Assembly: GCA_028686345.1 (NCBI GenBank)
Contig: JAQUCE010000034.1
Coordinates: forward strand, 1-43,638
Source of the DNA: Kiritimatiellia bacterium
GTDB lineage: Bacteria; Verrucomicrobiota; Kiritimatiellia; RFP12; UBA1067
Reading direction: 5' to 3'
Length of the DNA: 43,638 nt
This document shows positions 16,901-25,184 of this stretch, piece after piece. The translations under genes were made by a program, and so were the position numbers. Each line of letters begins with the position of its first letter. The stretch's first letter is position 1. Below the pieces are notes generated by a model. The model had not been told where the DNA came from. It did not search any database and saw only the letters and a list, made by a program, of their open reading frames with translations.

Positions 16901-19900
16901 CTCGGCCATCAAGTATCCCAGCGCAAGCCGCCAGGTGTCATCCGCCTGATCCGGAGTTATCCAGCTCTTCAGGCTCTCCTCCAGCTGTTTAGGCGCATTA
17001 CGCGCAACCAGCAGGCGATATTTTTGATAGCGCCAATAGGCGATATCAGGATTGCGTTTGATCCCCAAATCCATGTAGGCTGAGAGCTTATCGCCCAGCG
17101 TCTTATCCGCCGACGGTTTAGCCGCCAGAGCGGCCAGGGTCGTGACACAGCGATCAATCAAACCCGCATCCAGTAAGCTCAGCTCCTTGCCGTTGTCCGC
17201 AATTTTGTTGCCCCCAATTGTCGCCCGCGGTGTAACAACAGGATAAGGTTCGGGTGGAGGCTGTCCGCCACTTTTATCTTTGCTCTCCACCTGGCAGGCC
17301 GGCGGCTCAGATGGAAGCAGCTTCCAGCACTCAGCTGCAATTAGCTTTGCGTCATGCCCCAGCTTTAGCTGGAGATACAGCCGCTCAATCTTGACCCACG
17401 GCTCCAGCTCAGCGGCCTGACGTTCAACTTCACCCTCAAGTCGCTTAACCATGCCCTCCCGCGCCATCTGCTCGTGCGCCTTGACCAGCTTCATGTACTC
17501 AATCCGCGAAAGACCATCCTTGCCCGCAACCTGCTCAAGGCTTGCTTCCTGACGCGCCGCTAACATCGCATCAACAGTTGCCATCAGCACTGGTACAGCT
17601 TCTGTCAGACGCGCTTGAGGACTCTCATCCTTGCCGGCAAACTCTTTAATCAATCCAAACAGCTCAGACTCAATCTCCTCCGCCCACTCCTGAGCGAGCA
17701 GATTGTTATAAAACTGGCTCAGAGAGTGTTGCCGATAAATCTCAGGCCCTGTCTGCCATTGTTTCCGTAGAAAGCGGGTAACGCCATCCAGATTGCCTGC
17801 GTGATTCAGGACCCTAACCAGCGCGCTGCTCAGAACATTACGCTCCTGGTCTGTTTGTTCAGGATCATCCCAACGGGCTTGGATTCTGACCGCGACCGCG
17901 GCCCACTCCTCCCTCTCGACCTTAGGATCATTGGTGTCCAGCCAACCGACTAGCTGACCAACTAGCTGCGGGCTCAGGTCATCAAACTCACCAACGAGAA
18001 GCTGTTTGAGCTCTTGCCGCAACGCCGCCGCCTCTTCGATGTTTTTAAAGAGAGGATGACCCATTATCTGCACTGCGATGTATCGACTTGAATCAACGCG
18101 ATAGCAGCCGCGCACCAGCTGCGCCAGCAGGTTGTGCCAGCGCGAATCAAGGTGGTTGATATAACCGTAGCTCTGCCCCAGAATATGCTGAACCGCAGCC
18201 TGCATCCGCAGGACGAGCCGCTGCCGTGTTTTCCACTCCTCAGTATCGTAAGCAGGCTGTTTTCTATCCTGCTGAGCCTCTTCGTGCAGGAATGCAACGC
18301 CAGCTCTCGACCATTTTTCAATCAGCCGGTGAGCCTCTTCTGCCCTGTGGTTCCGATAAAGCGCCTCAAGATATTTCTGATAGGCATGTTGATTAACAGT
18401 GTTGTCATCGATCCACCCTTTCAAAAAGGCCAGCCATTTGTCACTGTCAATCCGGTTCTCAAATTGATGCGTCACGGAACTTCTGATGCTCTCACGCTCC
18501 TGGTCACTCCACAATCCCTCTCTGACCAGACGTTCCATCAGCCACGCGTAGGCCTCCTCCATCCGGCCATCCTGAAGCATGGTGCGTATGTACAAGCTAA
18601 CAACAGCGGTATCCGTGGGGAAAGCCTGGTTCAGCTCCTTCCAGATCGCCAACGCCTCAACCCCGCGCCCAGCCTGGGAGAGTGCCTGTGCGTAGTTACG
18701 CTTCCAGGCGACATCGCTCTTGAGATATTTTCCCTGCCGCTCATAAACCGGACGCATGATCTCCAGCAGATCAATCCACTCATTAACTCCGGCAAATTTT
18801 TGCAGATAACTAAACAGGGTGTTACCAATGTAAATTTCATCGATGCCCTTTTTTTTAACCAGCCTTCCCGCCTTTTTGTTCACGATCTGACGGGCCTCTT
18901 CATGCCGCCTCGATTGCAGATCAACCGCCAGGTTGATCCAGCTTTCACCAGTACGTCCCTGTACCAGCTTCGCGGCCTCAGCCCACACCTCCCGCGCCTT
19001 TTCCCACTGCTGCGTCTGTGAATAAAAACTGATGTGCGCCAGATAGTGACCCAGCTCCATCTTTTGGTCCAGCTTCGCCTGACGCGCCGCCTCGTAATCC
19101 GGCAGAAGCTGATCAATGATTATGGCATCCTTGTTATTCGGACGCAGCGCAGCGGCTTGCCGCTTAAACTCGTCGCCCGCGATCTCTTTGATCGACAGAT
19201 CCGTTCGATTGACCACAACACCATCCTTATTCCTGCTCTCAACCAGCTGCGCCCACCAGCAGCCGCCAGCTTTGGCAAAATTATGGAAAACCATCGTGCT
19301 CGTAAAGGCCCCCTGTGAAAAACTGCGCGCTTCAACCACCACATTGCGCTCACTATCAATCAAATACTCCATCCGCTGGTCACTGTTCAAATCAGGATTT
19401 GACAGTGTCAGCAACACCCGCCCTTGCCCCTCATCAGTTACAGACGGAATATACGCTCTGTATGTTTTCTCCAGCGAGGTTAACGAAAAATCGTTGAAAG
19501 AGCTGAAGTTACTGAAAGCAAGTTGGGTGTCACTCTCAACAGCTTTCCGCTGCCTGCCCAGCTTAAAGCAGGGTGCGTAAGCAGCGCGATGCTCTCCATC
19601 ACTCCATTCAACCAGGCTGCGGTCAGAGCTGTGCCAGCTCCAGCTGACCCATTCAGCTGGCGAATAAAAGAGCTTCTGCGTGCTCTTGCCGGTTACCACC
19701 TCTCCGGCGCCATATGTGGTTGCCTCAAAACCGATCTCCAGCGCCCCGGCCAGCTGATCAAGCACGGGCTGACGCAGCAGGCTCGCCGCCAGTTTTTTAG
19801 CACTCTCAGGCCACTCCTTGACTTCGGGTGGCGGCGTAATGACAGGCTCGACATACGGATCAGCAACCTGCGGGAATAACTGATCAATCCAGTTGTGCCA

Positions 19901-22801
19901 ATGGGGCTGCGCTTGATATCCGCCATGAATAGAGTGTTTTTGCGCACGGTTGCCAACTTCGCGGTTACCATAAATGCCCCTCATAATAATCGGCGATTTG
20001 ACTGTATGAAGCTGATCAAACACACCCGACGTATTCATGTCAGCCGCAAATCCTGATCCACGATCATTGCTGTTGAGCCGACTGCTTCTAGGCTTTTGGA
20101 TTGCTTTATACTGCCCTGAATCCGCCCTTCTCATATCCATGTTGGCAGCGTCTGAGTCTCTCTGCTCCATGCTGACGAGCTCCTCCTTCTCCAACGCTTC
20201 AATCATCAATTCGGGATATGGCGCATCGTCCATCATATCACCCGGCGCATCAAGATCGAAGAACTCGTCCACATCCCCCCCGCCCTCTGCGTCGGCTACT
20301 CTGCCATAATAATCTTCCGAAGCAATGGAACTGTCTCCGGCCCTCAGCGAGCTGCGTATACTTCCAGCCGCGAATGACATTTGTTTATCCCGAAACCTTT
20401 CTCGACCGCCATAACTCCAGCCGCCTCCGTCAAGGCCAAGAGCCTCACCCTGTGGGTATGGAGTTGCAATGTTGTAGTACTCCCTCCCAAGGTCAAGCAG
20501 CTCGCTGAGCATATCCCGACGCAGATCCTGACGCCATTTACCAGCCAGCCGCATGTATCTCTGACGTAGCTCGTAATTCGCCTTATCGCGTCCCTCGGCA
20601 AAAAACTTTTCACCATCGCGCATGTTAAAGCGACGTGCAACTTTAAACCGCTCCCGGTCAGCATCACTTTCCAGCACCAGAAAAGATGTGTAGGGGGTCA
20701 TGATGTGATACTCCTCCGAGAGTGCGATGACCTCATCCTTAATCTCCTGCGTACCACCCTGTTCCAGCAGTGCATCCAGATGCAGGCGCGCCCACAAGCG
20801 GGGGATAAATGAATTACCAGCCTCGCCATCTTTAACCACAAAAGGCGCCTGATAACTGACCGCCTTGCCCTTGTAAGTGCCGGTTACCGTGACCTTGCCG
20901 GATTGCTGCCCGCCATCCGGCAGATAGCGCCCGAGTATGATCTGCTGTTTGCCAGCCGCTAGATTCGGAAGCTCTTCAGGATAGACACGCGCAACGCGCA
21001 CGCCGCTGAATTCAACCTTCATCTCCGTGATACCAGGGCTGGTCAGCTCTTCAAGCAGCTCCATCACCCCTGCCCGCGCCGGAGTGTCACCCTGAAGTCG
21101 GCGGGTTGAACCACCGCTCACATTGGCCAGCGCTTTCATCACCCCGGATTCAAAACTGTTGCCAATGGCCACGGTATGAATACGCCCCTTGCCTTTGGCT
21201 TTGTAGAGGGTTGTCAACCTGCGGACAGTATCAACCGGATCCGCTCCACGGGTAGTGTCAACGCAGTCACCCAGATAAATAATATGAGTTCCAGCTCCGC
21301 ACTTATCAAAAACTTCCCCGAACACCCGCTCTAAATCGGTAAGGCCAAGGGAGGCGCGGTGTGAAAGAAAATCCCTGACCGCCTCGGGATCATCTCCTGA
21401 GATCCAGTGACAATCCATGTCCACCGCCGCCACCTGCAAGCAATCACGGCTTCCCAGCGAGCCCATCAGAAACGCGATAAACTCCTCCTGCCGCCCGCGC
21501 TGTTCGCTGTCCATCGACGCTGAGGTATCAGCCATAACAACCAGGTCGAGTGGCGGGCCGTCATTGATCAGCTTCCGTCCGCCTGCCTGACCGGCGTGCG
21601 GCTGCGCAACCTGGAGTAGAAAATATCCGTCATCCCCCCTTTGATGCGGAATCACAACCACCTCAGGCGCTTTGTCTGTTTCAACCAATACCTCAAAGTC
21701 CCGGCTGGGAGTATACTCCTGCGCGGAGAACTCCACCTGCGCGGAATTTTTAGTTTGAGTAAGGCGCGTTTCATGCGTCGGGCAGAGAACCATCTCCAGC
21801 GGCTGTTCAGAGTGAATGCTGACCTTTAACTCTAATTCGCGCAAAGGGAACTGTTTCAGCATCTCCGACTGCAGCGCATAGCTGTAGCGATACACCCCGT
21901 TCTCCATGGGGAGCACCTGGGTATAGGTTATTTTAATCCTCTTTTCAGAGTGTGCAAATATGGGGAAAACGCGCGCTTTAAAAATGTTGCCGCCGCTCCA
22001 CTCCAGCAACCCGGGATCGCGTCGTTCACGCAGGATCGTTTCATAGATCTCGCGGGCCCGCTGTTTTTCCACAACATCCGCCTCAACCAGCTCATCACCA
22101 ATCCACATGCCGAACCCTGATATGGAAGCATCCTGCGGCAGCGGAAAATGAAAGATCCCCTCCAGGGTGCCGCTGGTGTTGTTCACGAACGACTCTTCAA
22201 CGATTGTCCTGGCAATCTGGTCACGGATATCCACCGTCACCTTGTGATAGCCCGGTGTCAAAGGCAGATTGCGCCCCTCAACATTCGCCAGCAGCGAGCC
22301 CATCGGCTCCCTGCCGATTGTGCCTTTAAAATATTTCAGCCAAGGTGGCTCATCTTCCAACTTGCCATAGCTCGGCTCTTTCACCTGGAAAATGGCCCTG
22401 CCCAGTACCTGCTCCTGTTTGTTGCCAGGCAGTTCAACCATCAGAGATTTTTTAGCTGCTGATTCAACCTCAACCTCGCCCCTGATGATCTTCAATACTC
22501 CGGGCCGCGTGAGTTCAACCAAACTACCGGGGCCGATGATCGCTCCGCCACCTTCGTTGAAGCGCAACCGCACCGCATTGGCGCCGCGCTTTTCACACCG
22601 AATCAGATCGCCTGAATCCACCAACACGCCTGTAGCCAGGGGTGTCCAGCGCTCCTGCACCAGCGGGCGCAGAGCTGCCACACCCTGGCAATCCGTAATT
22701 TTACCAAGAAGCTCCACTTGCAGAGTATTTCGTCCGAAGGACTCCGAGCATGCCAGGAACACAAACATTGAAAAAATCAACGACCGTTTTAGATACGCCA
22801 T
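13997..22801 (-). CDS. giant exported FecR-like/VIT/VWA/TPR protein (2,934 aa)
   Basis: The ATG at 22801 follows AGAGGAG. An N-terminal hydrophobic signal (SLIFSMFVFLACSESFG) ends in a possible but weak lipobox, so export is expected and lipidation uncertain. Domains in order: FecR-like (about 28-140, VLVDSGDLIRCEKRGAN...GEVEV); VIT (about 170-310, EESFVNNTSGTLEGIFHFPLP, KQRAREIYETILRERRDPGLLEW); VWA (about 418-590) with an intact MIDAS, DTSAS (425-429); the VIT-family signature YHIMTPYTSFLVLE (698-711); an acidic/low-complexity linker (about 800-1000); a beta-rich section (about 1020-1210) reminiscent of LolA/LppX folds; then roughly 1,700 residues of helical TPR-like repeats, canonical at the C-terminus (AIRHLKVAVEAQPHDSETHQ). 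It probably serves as a large periplasmic or outer-membrane scaffold with metal-dependent ligand binding. No enzymatic motif was seen and its partner is unknown. It stands alone, with repeat fields on both sides. Confidence 0.9.
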   Translation of the reverse strand: MAYLKRSLIFSMFVFLACSESFGRNTLQVELLGKITDCQGVAALRPLVQERWTPLATGVLVDSGDLIRCEKRGANAVRLRFNEGGGAIIGPGSLVELTRPGVLKIIRGEVEVESAAKKSLMVELPGNKQEQVLGRAIFQVKEPSYGKLEDEPPWLKYFKGTIGREPMGSLLANVEGRNLPLTPGYHKVTVDIRDQIARTIVEESFVNNTSGTLEGIFHFPLPQDASISGFGMWIGDELVEADVVEKQRAREIYETILRERRDPGLLEWSGGNIFKARVFPIFAHSEKRIKITYTQVLPMENGVYRYSYALQSEMLKQFPLRELELKVSIHSEQPLEMVLCPTHETRLTQTKNSAQVEFSAQEYTPSRDFEVLVETDKAPEVVVIPHQRGDDGYFLLQVAQPHAGQAGGRKLINDGPPLDLVVMADTSASMDSEQRGRQEEFIAFLMGSLGSRDCLQVAAVDMDCHWISGDDPEAVRDFLSHRASLGLTDLERVFGEVFDKCGAGTHIIYLGDCVDTTRGADPVDTVRRLTTLYKAKGKGRIHTVAIGNSFESGVMKALANVSGGSTRRLQGDTPARAGVMELLEELTSPGITEMKVEFSGVRVARVYPEELPNLAAGKQQIILGRYLPDGGQQSGKVTVTGTYKGKAVSYQAPFVVKDGEAGNSFIPRLWARLHLDALLEQGGTQEIKDEVIALSEEYHIMTPYTSFLVLESDADRERFKVARRFNMRDGEKFFAEGRDKANYELRQRYMRLAGKWRQDLRRDMLSELLDLGREYYNIATPYPQGEALGLDGGGWSYGGRERFRDKQMSFAAGSIRSSLRAGDSSIASEDYYGRVADAEGGGDVDEFFDLDAPGDMMDDAPYPELMIEALEKEELVSMEQRDSDAANMDMRRADSGQYKAIQKPRSSRLNSNDRGSGFAADMNTSGVFDQLHTVKSPIIMRGIYGNREVGNRAQKHSIHGGYQAQPHWHNWIDQLFPQVADPYVEPVITPPPEVKEWPESAKKLAASLLRQPVLDQLAGALEIGFEATTYGAGEVVTGKSTQKLFYSPAEWVSWSWHSSDRSLVEWSDGEHRAAYAPCFKLGRQRKAVESDTQLAFSNFSSFNDFSLTSLEKTYRAYIPSVTDEGQGRVLLTLSNPDLNSDQRMEYLIDSERNVVVEARSFSQGAFTSTMVFHNFAKAGGCWWAQLVESRNKDGVVVNRTDLSIKEIAGDEFKRQAAALRPNNKDAIIIDQLLPDYEAARQAKLDQKMELGHYLAHISFYSQTQQWEKAREVWAEAAKLVQGRTGESWINLAVDLQSRRHEEARQIVNKKAGRLVKKKGIDEIYIGNTLFSYLQKFAGVNEWIDLLEIMRPVYERQGKYLKSDVAWKRNYAQALSQAGRGVEALAIWKELNQAFPTDTAVVSLYIRTMLQDGRMEEAYAWLMERLVREGLWSDQERESIRSSVTHQFENRIDSDKWLAFLKGWIDDNTVNQHAYQKYLEALYRNHRAEEAHRLIEKWSRAGVAFLHEEAQQDRKQPAYDTEEWKTRQRLVLRMQAAVQHILGQSYGYINHLDSRWHNLLAQLVRGCYRVDSSRYIAVQIMGHPLFKNIEEAAALRQELKQLLVGEFDDLSPQLVGQLVGWLDTNDPKVEREEWAAVAVRIQARWDDPEQTDQERNVLSSALVRVLNHAGNLDGVTRFLRKQWQTGPEIYRQHSLSQFYNNLLAQEWAEEIESELFGLIKEFAGKDESPQARLTEAVPVLMATVDAMLAARQEASLEQVAGKDGLSRIEYMKLVKAHEQMAREGMVKRLEGEVERQAAELEPWVKIERLYLQLKLGHDAKLIAAECWKLLPSEPPACQVESKDKSGGQPPPEPYPVVTPRATIGGNKIADNGKELSLLDAGLIDRCVTTLAALAAKPSADKTLGDKLSAYMDLGIKRNPDIAYWRYQKYRLLVARNAPKQLEESLKSWITPDQADDTWRLALGYLMAEMNRVEEAVALFEQIEKSDGLGRKEYAIMAGWYMLLDQMEKHKAAELKELMVIDENQLASRLNMILKPWQRGDGKVPAELDPAAIKIFTALLKKAQHPQNYVARLHDFYRYTKDFRLLECMSEGVIGHTAAQVYPYVGSLSALLSDVREEATVDSAMAYLAKMRLQAETRVDERALDILEMLMRRRAAEVQNQPGAHIEPALAAMQRAFKGEWQRGERRLMADLLRGLGRMSSEKLKSEQLRELKALFECRSEPDQERLHIALQHAVIVYDYGQQDQAVDLLEAGLAEYREKSGGRLPASANSSLDQFISYLKSMGRFARAESYLERELKQPENQQQMYWLIQRKLRMYNAAINSSAAVALGSGQELYERVLDLYISELDRSDQNHRNQMISLVSDFFKLAKKAKLDVTRMKNFAFVEFPKFIAKESNHHSYQDHVSALSSSLHDVLGARVTLEFLIVMIETQPEWLRFTHYSGWSLYAYQLSRFRHEAGEIGELAARLLEIVKAEIRRDLECRNQRNRSMYNKHSSYFWNEKADDFMAVAEEVWREHKNSGATTLYISDYMWNGLEKRARAAEVLMQAYNSDLLDESGQARLVNRLHYLKKFEEPVPILEGLIGINENQVMYRMQLMSTCFHTGRAAMQREVLVTADRYFHQPGKWSEGVVYQLAKGCLNVKYYKEAVEYYLELIPMHKRGHPQRGVGSAQLSMYYRELSETYTALRMTAEAVDAASGAVITWGRSNRNRADALRALEGVVQNAPDLDQYVDKIEQDASESGVENPILRKAVGKAFLSKKNYEAAIRHLKVAVEAQPHDSETHQALVDAYDRMGDKAGATAQLLEAVKLSRRDINLYKSLGERYALQLKNKVESERAYTSIVEMLPNDSESHTMLAEIRQGQGRWKEAMHHWRQVIRVRSLEPTGYIKLAEAQVHERQFDDALETIKILESKSWPARFSSVESQTRDLRRRIRIPLD

Positions 22802-22941
22802 AAACCGCTCCTCTCGTATATTTAAACCCTAGCAGAGAAAAACCAAGGCGAAAACAATGGGCAATACCACTAAACCAGCTTTATATTATGACGACGCTAT
22901 GCGGAAAAATCAAGATGACACTGATAATATCCCAGCAATTC

Positions 22942-23043
22942 TAATTATGGCTGAAGACACGCTGAAGCGTGCACTACATACCCAGAAACCGTATGTAGTT
23001 CACGCTTTTGCGTGTCTTCTGAACAGGGGCGCAACCATAATTA
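22942..23043. repeat. 102-bp hairpin element
   Basis: Outer arms TAATTATGG (22942-22950) and CCATAATTA (23035-23043) and inner ~29-nt arms (22952-22980 and 22992-23020; 3-4 mismatches) enclose an 11-nt loop, CCCAGAAACCG. The whole behaves as one cruciform-like, MITE-sized unit. A small open frame running through it (22857-23072) is not credible as a gene. Confidence 0.7.
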
Positions 23044-23470
23044 AAACTATTGAAAAATATCATATATTTTGAGTGTAATTCAATTTAGCCTGCATAATTT
23101 CATTCAAGCTGGAAGCTTGAGGTACTTCATTCAAGCTGGCGAAAAATGGGTGGTAAAAGATATTGCTGCGTTGTTCTTAAAACCACAAAGAACCTAACGC
23201 TGCATAGCCGCCTGTCACAGACAGGCAACCAGTTTTTTGCCACAGAGACACTGAGCGGCTCAGAGGCTACGCTAGGTTGTTTTTGGGGTAGAAAAATAAA
23301 GGGGTAGGAAAATCTGTTGCAGCCTGGTAGATTTAAGGAGCGACATGTCTCGCCCTTTAGTAAGGGCCTAAGTCCGCGCCGGCGCGGAGTTTAGATTTTG
23401 GGTTTTGGATTTTGGATTTTAGAGGTCGGTTTAAGATAGCGGCGACGATGCGTGTGGACGAGCCCACACA

Positions 23471-23883
23471 TGTTCCCAATCGTCGGTCAACATCGTCGCA
23501 CAGCATCGACAACCGATGTCGCTCGCAGAGCGACTACTACACACGCGTTGCACTGCGGAATGCAAGGCTTGTCGTTCGGTGTAGTAGCCGCGCTACGAGC
23601 GGCATTTTGCTACAGGCTCGTGAAAGTCGCGCCTTGGGGTGTAGGGTGGCTTCTCAGAAGCAATTAGCGGATGCCAGGCGGTTGTTTGCCAAAGGCGCGC
23701 CAAGTGATTTCATAATCTTTGTTTGGCTCATCCGTCGTCGTCCCGCAACCCGGCTTCGCCCGCAAGCGGGGCTACGCCGTGGCATTGCGGAACTATGCCG
23801 GACAAGGGCCGCCAACCCTACACGTTTCCACTGTGATGAAGCTTGCAGGTCGCGCGGTAGGCGCGAAGCAAGGAAGTCGTCCG
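23471..23883 (-). repeat. composite 0.4-kb dispersed repeat, copy 1 (reverse orientation)
   Basis: Reverse-complement match to 36943-37409 through a chain of shared blocks: GACTTCCTTGCTTCGCGCC, a CATGCCACGGCGTAG-type block (GCCACGGCGTAGC here), GATGAGCCAAACAAAGAT, GCTAATTGCTTC, GCTACTACACCGAACGAC and GACGATGTT. The match to 39806-40107 covers the second half. Copies differ by small insertions between blocks, so the modules move or duplicate separately. Confidence 0.8.
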
Positions 23884-23919
23884 CTATGCGGGCGACTGCG
23901 GGTGGCACGCGGGTGATCT

Positions 23920-23977
23920 GATCACTGGACATAGGGGGTCAAAATGGTTGCACTTTAATTTTTGAAACCACAAGGAA
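23920..23977 (-). repeat. 58-bp dispersed segment, copy 2 (reverse orientation)
   Basis: Reverse complement of 5141-5197 with one extra base in the A/T run. The two copies are about 18.8 kb apart and could support inversion by recombination of the segment between them. Confidence 0.8.
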
Positions 23978-24454
23978 CACATAGCCCACAAAGATTACTG
24001 CGTTGTTTTATTAGGTAAAAGTGTTGAGGTAAAAAATGGGGAAACCCTGGAAACGCCGAGCTCCGGCGCGGCTCTTTGTGCTCTTTGTACTGCTATCATT
24101 CATATTCTTGTTTTTTGCACGTTTTTTATCTCTCACAGAGACACAGAGTTTTTTGCCCGCGAAACGAAGCGTAGCGTAGTAGGGCATCATCGAAGATGAG
24201 GCAAGGAGCAAAGCGACTGGCAATCTCCGCGAAAGGATAAGGGTATTTCATCCCCGCCACTTGTCCCGGCGTAGTTCCGCTTGCGGGACGAAGACGGATG
24301 CGCGGGGTCGCTAATCGCTTGAAATACCCTTATCACAAGATCACTTTTGACAACATGAATTGTATTTTTAGCACAATATTCGCGGAGATTCGCGGGCAAA
24401 AAATTGGTTGTGGCTATGCTGCGCTAGGCCCTTTGTGGTTAAAAATCAGCTACG

Positions 24455-24496
24455 CACCTCTTTCGTGCTTTTCGTGATTTTCGTGGTTAAAAAAAA
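24455..24496. repeat. CACGAAA-type short-period repeat, copy 2 (reverse orientation)
   Basis: TTTCGTGCTTTTCGTGATTT followed by TCGTGGTTAAAA, the reverse-strand counterpart of 4991-5033. It is low complexity with an 8-9 nt period. Confidence 0.5.
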
Positions 24497-24667
24497 GGTA
24501 CAGGAAAACAAACTAAGCCTTTAGCCTTCATTCATAGTGGGCACTAATTACGCAACACGCGCGCGTAAAGTGCAAATATAAAACGAACTATTGTTCGGAA
24601 AATAAGGCAAAAACACTAAGTTTTTCACGTCTATGTCCAGTGGTCTGGTGATCCGGGCACGCAGTAT

Positions 24668-24690
24668 GGTCAGCCGCATAGCGACTGACC
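24668..24690. repeat. GGTCAG-type hairpin word, copy 2
   Basis: GGTCAG and CTGACC arms around CCGCATAGCGA, the reverse-orientation copy of the words at 4456 and 36878. It lies about 40 bp past the yraN stop on that gene's strand and could serve as a 3' transcript-end stabiliser. Confidence 0.55.
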
Positions 24691-24727
24691 TCCTCCCTCA
24701 GCGTCTCTGTGACAAAAAATTGTTTGC

Positions 24728-25171
24728 TTACCTGCAACGTCCGCGCCCTGCGGGGAATTTAAACCGCCGCTCAAAGGGGAAGGCGTTCTCAACATGCGTC
24801 ACAACAGGCTCTTTGTCCTCGGGTTGTCCCACAACCTCCACCACGTCAAAGCGGTAATAGAGATCAGGATAATTCGCCTTGCGCAGGTAGGCTGCCGCGG
24901 CACGGTTCAGCGCGTGGCGCTTCTCGCTTTTGATTGCAGTGGCCGGGCGTCCGAAATCCTCGGAGCCGCGCGTCTTGACCTCGACAAAGACCAGCGTCTC
25001 CCCGGTACGCGCCACAATGTCGATCTCATCGTGCTTGTTCGGCCTGATGTTATGTCCCAGAAGGGTGTAACCAGCGCGCTTGAGGGCTGCTGAGGCGACT
25101 TGCTCGCCCCACTCGCCAACCGCTGTGCTGCGCAGCTTTTCGGGTGCGGGTTTTTTGCCAAAGAGTTTCAT
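24728..25171 (-). CDS. yraN: YraN/UPF0102 family nuclease-like protein
   Basis: About 147 aa from the ATG at 25171, 13 bp after the ftsW stop; longer frames up to 25261 would run into ftsW and are rejected. The family has a restriction-endonuclease-like fold. Recognisable features are GEWGEQVAS (family GExxA motif), GYTLLGHNIR, the catalytic-type cluster DEIDIVARTG...LVFVEVKTR (PD-(D/E)xK-like: E, D, ExK) and the C-terminal YRFDVVEV. Its biological role is poorly defined; in other bacteria it often sits near rnhB, rsmI or topA rather than a dcw cluster. Here it ends the division/wall operon. Confidence 0.9.
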   Translation of the reverse strand: MKLFGKKPAPEKLRSTAVGEWGEQVASAALKRAGYTLLGHNIRPNKHDEIDIVARTGETLVFVEVKTRGSEDFGRPATAIKSEKRHALNRAAAAYLRKANYPDLYYRFDVVEVVGQPEDKEPVVTHVENAFPFERRFKFPAGRGRCR

Positions 25172-25184
25172 GGCTTGAATGCTC

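Larger units (their letters stand above)
22802..24727. other. 1.9-kb repeat field, no credible gene
   Basis: Contains a 102-bp hairpin element (22942-23043), a direct ATTCAAGCTGG repeat near 23101-23145, a GTCCGCGCCGGCGCGGAG palindrome near 23371, the composite repeat in reverse orientation (23471-23883), the 58-bp segment (23920-23977), a CACGAAA-type stretch (24455-24496) and a hairpin word (24668-24690). Overlapping open frames of up to 169 codons between 23412 and 23932 occur in several frames at once and result from the GC-rich repeat. Confidence 0.75.

Noticed and set aside
22857-23072. 71-codon open frame upstream of the giant gene
   Set aside because: It spans the 102-bp hairpin element, so its codons are dictated by the palindrome; it has no family resemblance.
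23412-23932. Open frames of 169, 92, 71 and 65 codons
   Set aside because: They overlap in several frames and both strands within the composite repeat, and similar frames occur in the other copies; no family resemblance or ribosome sites.
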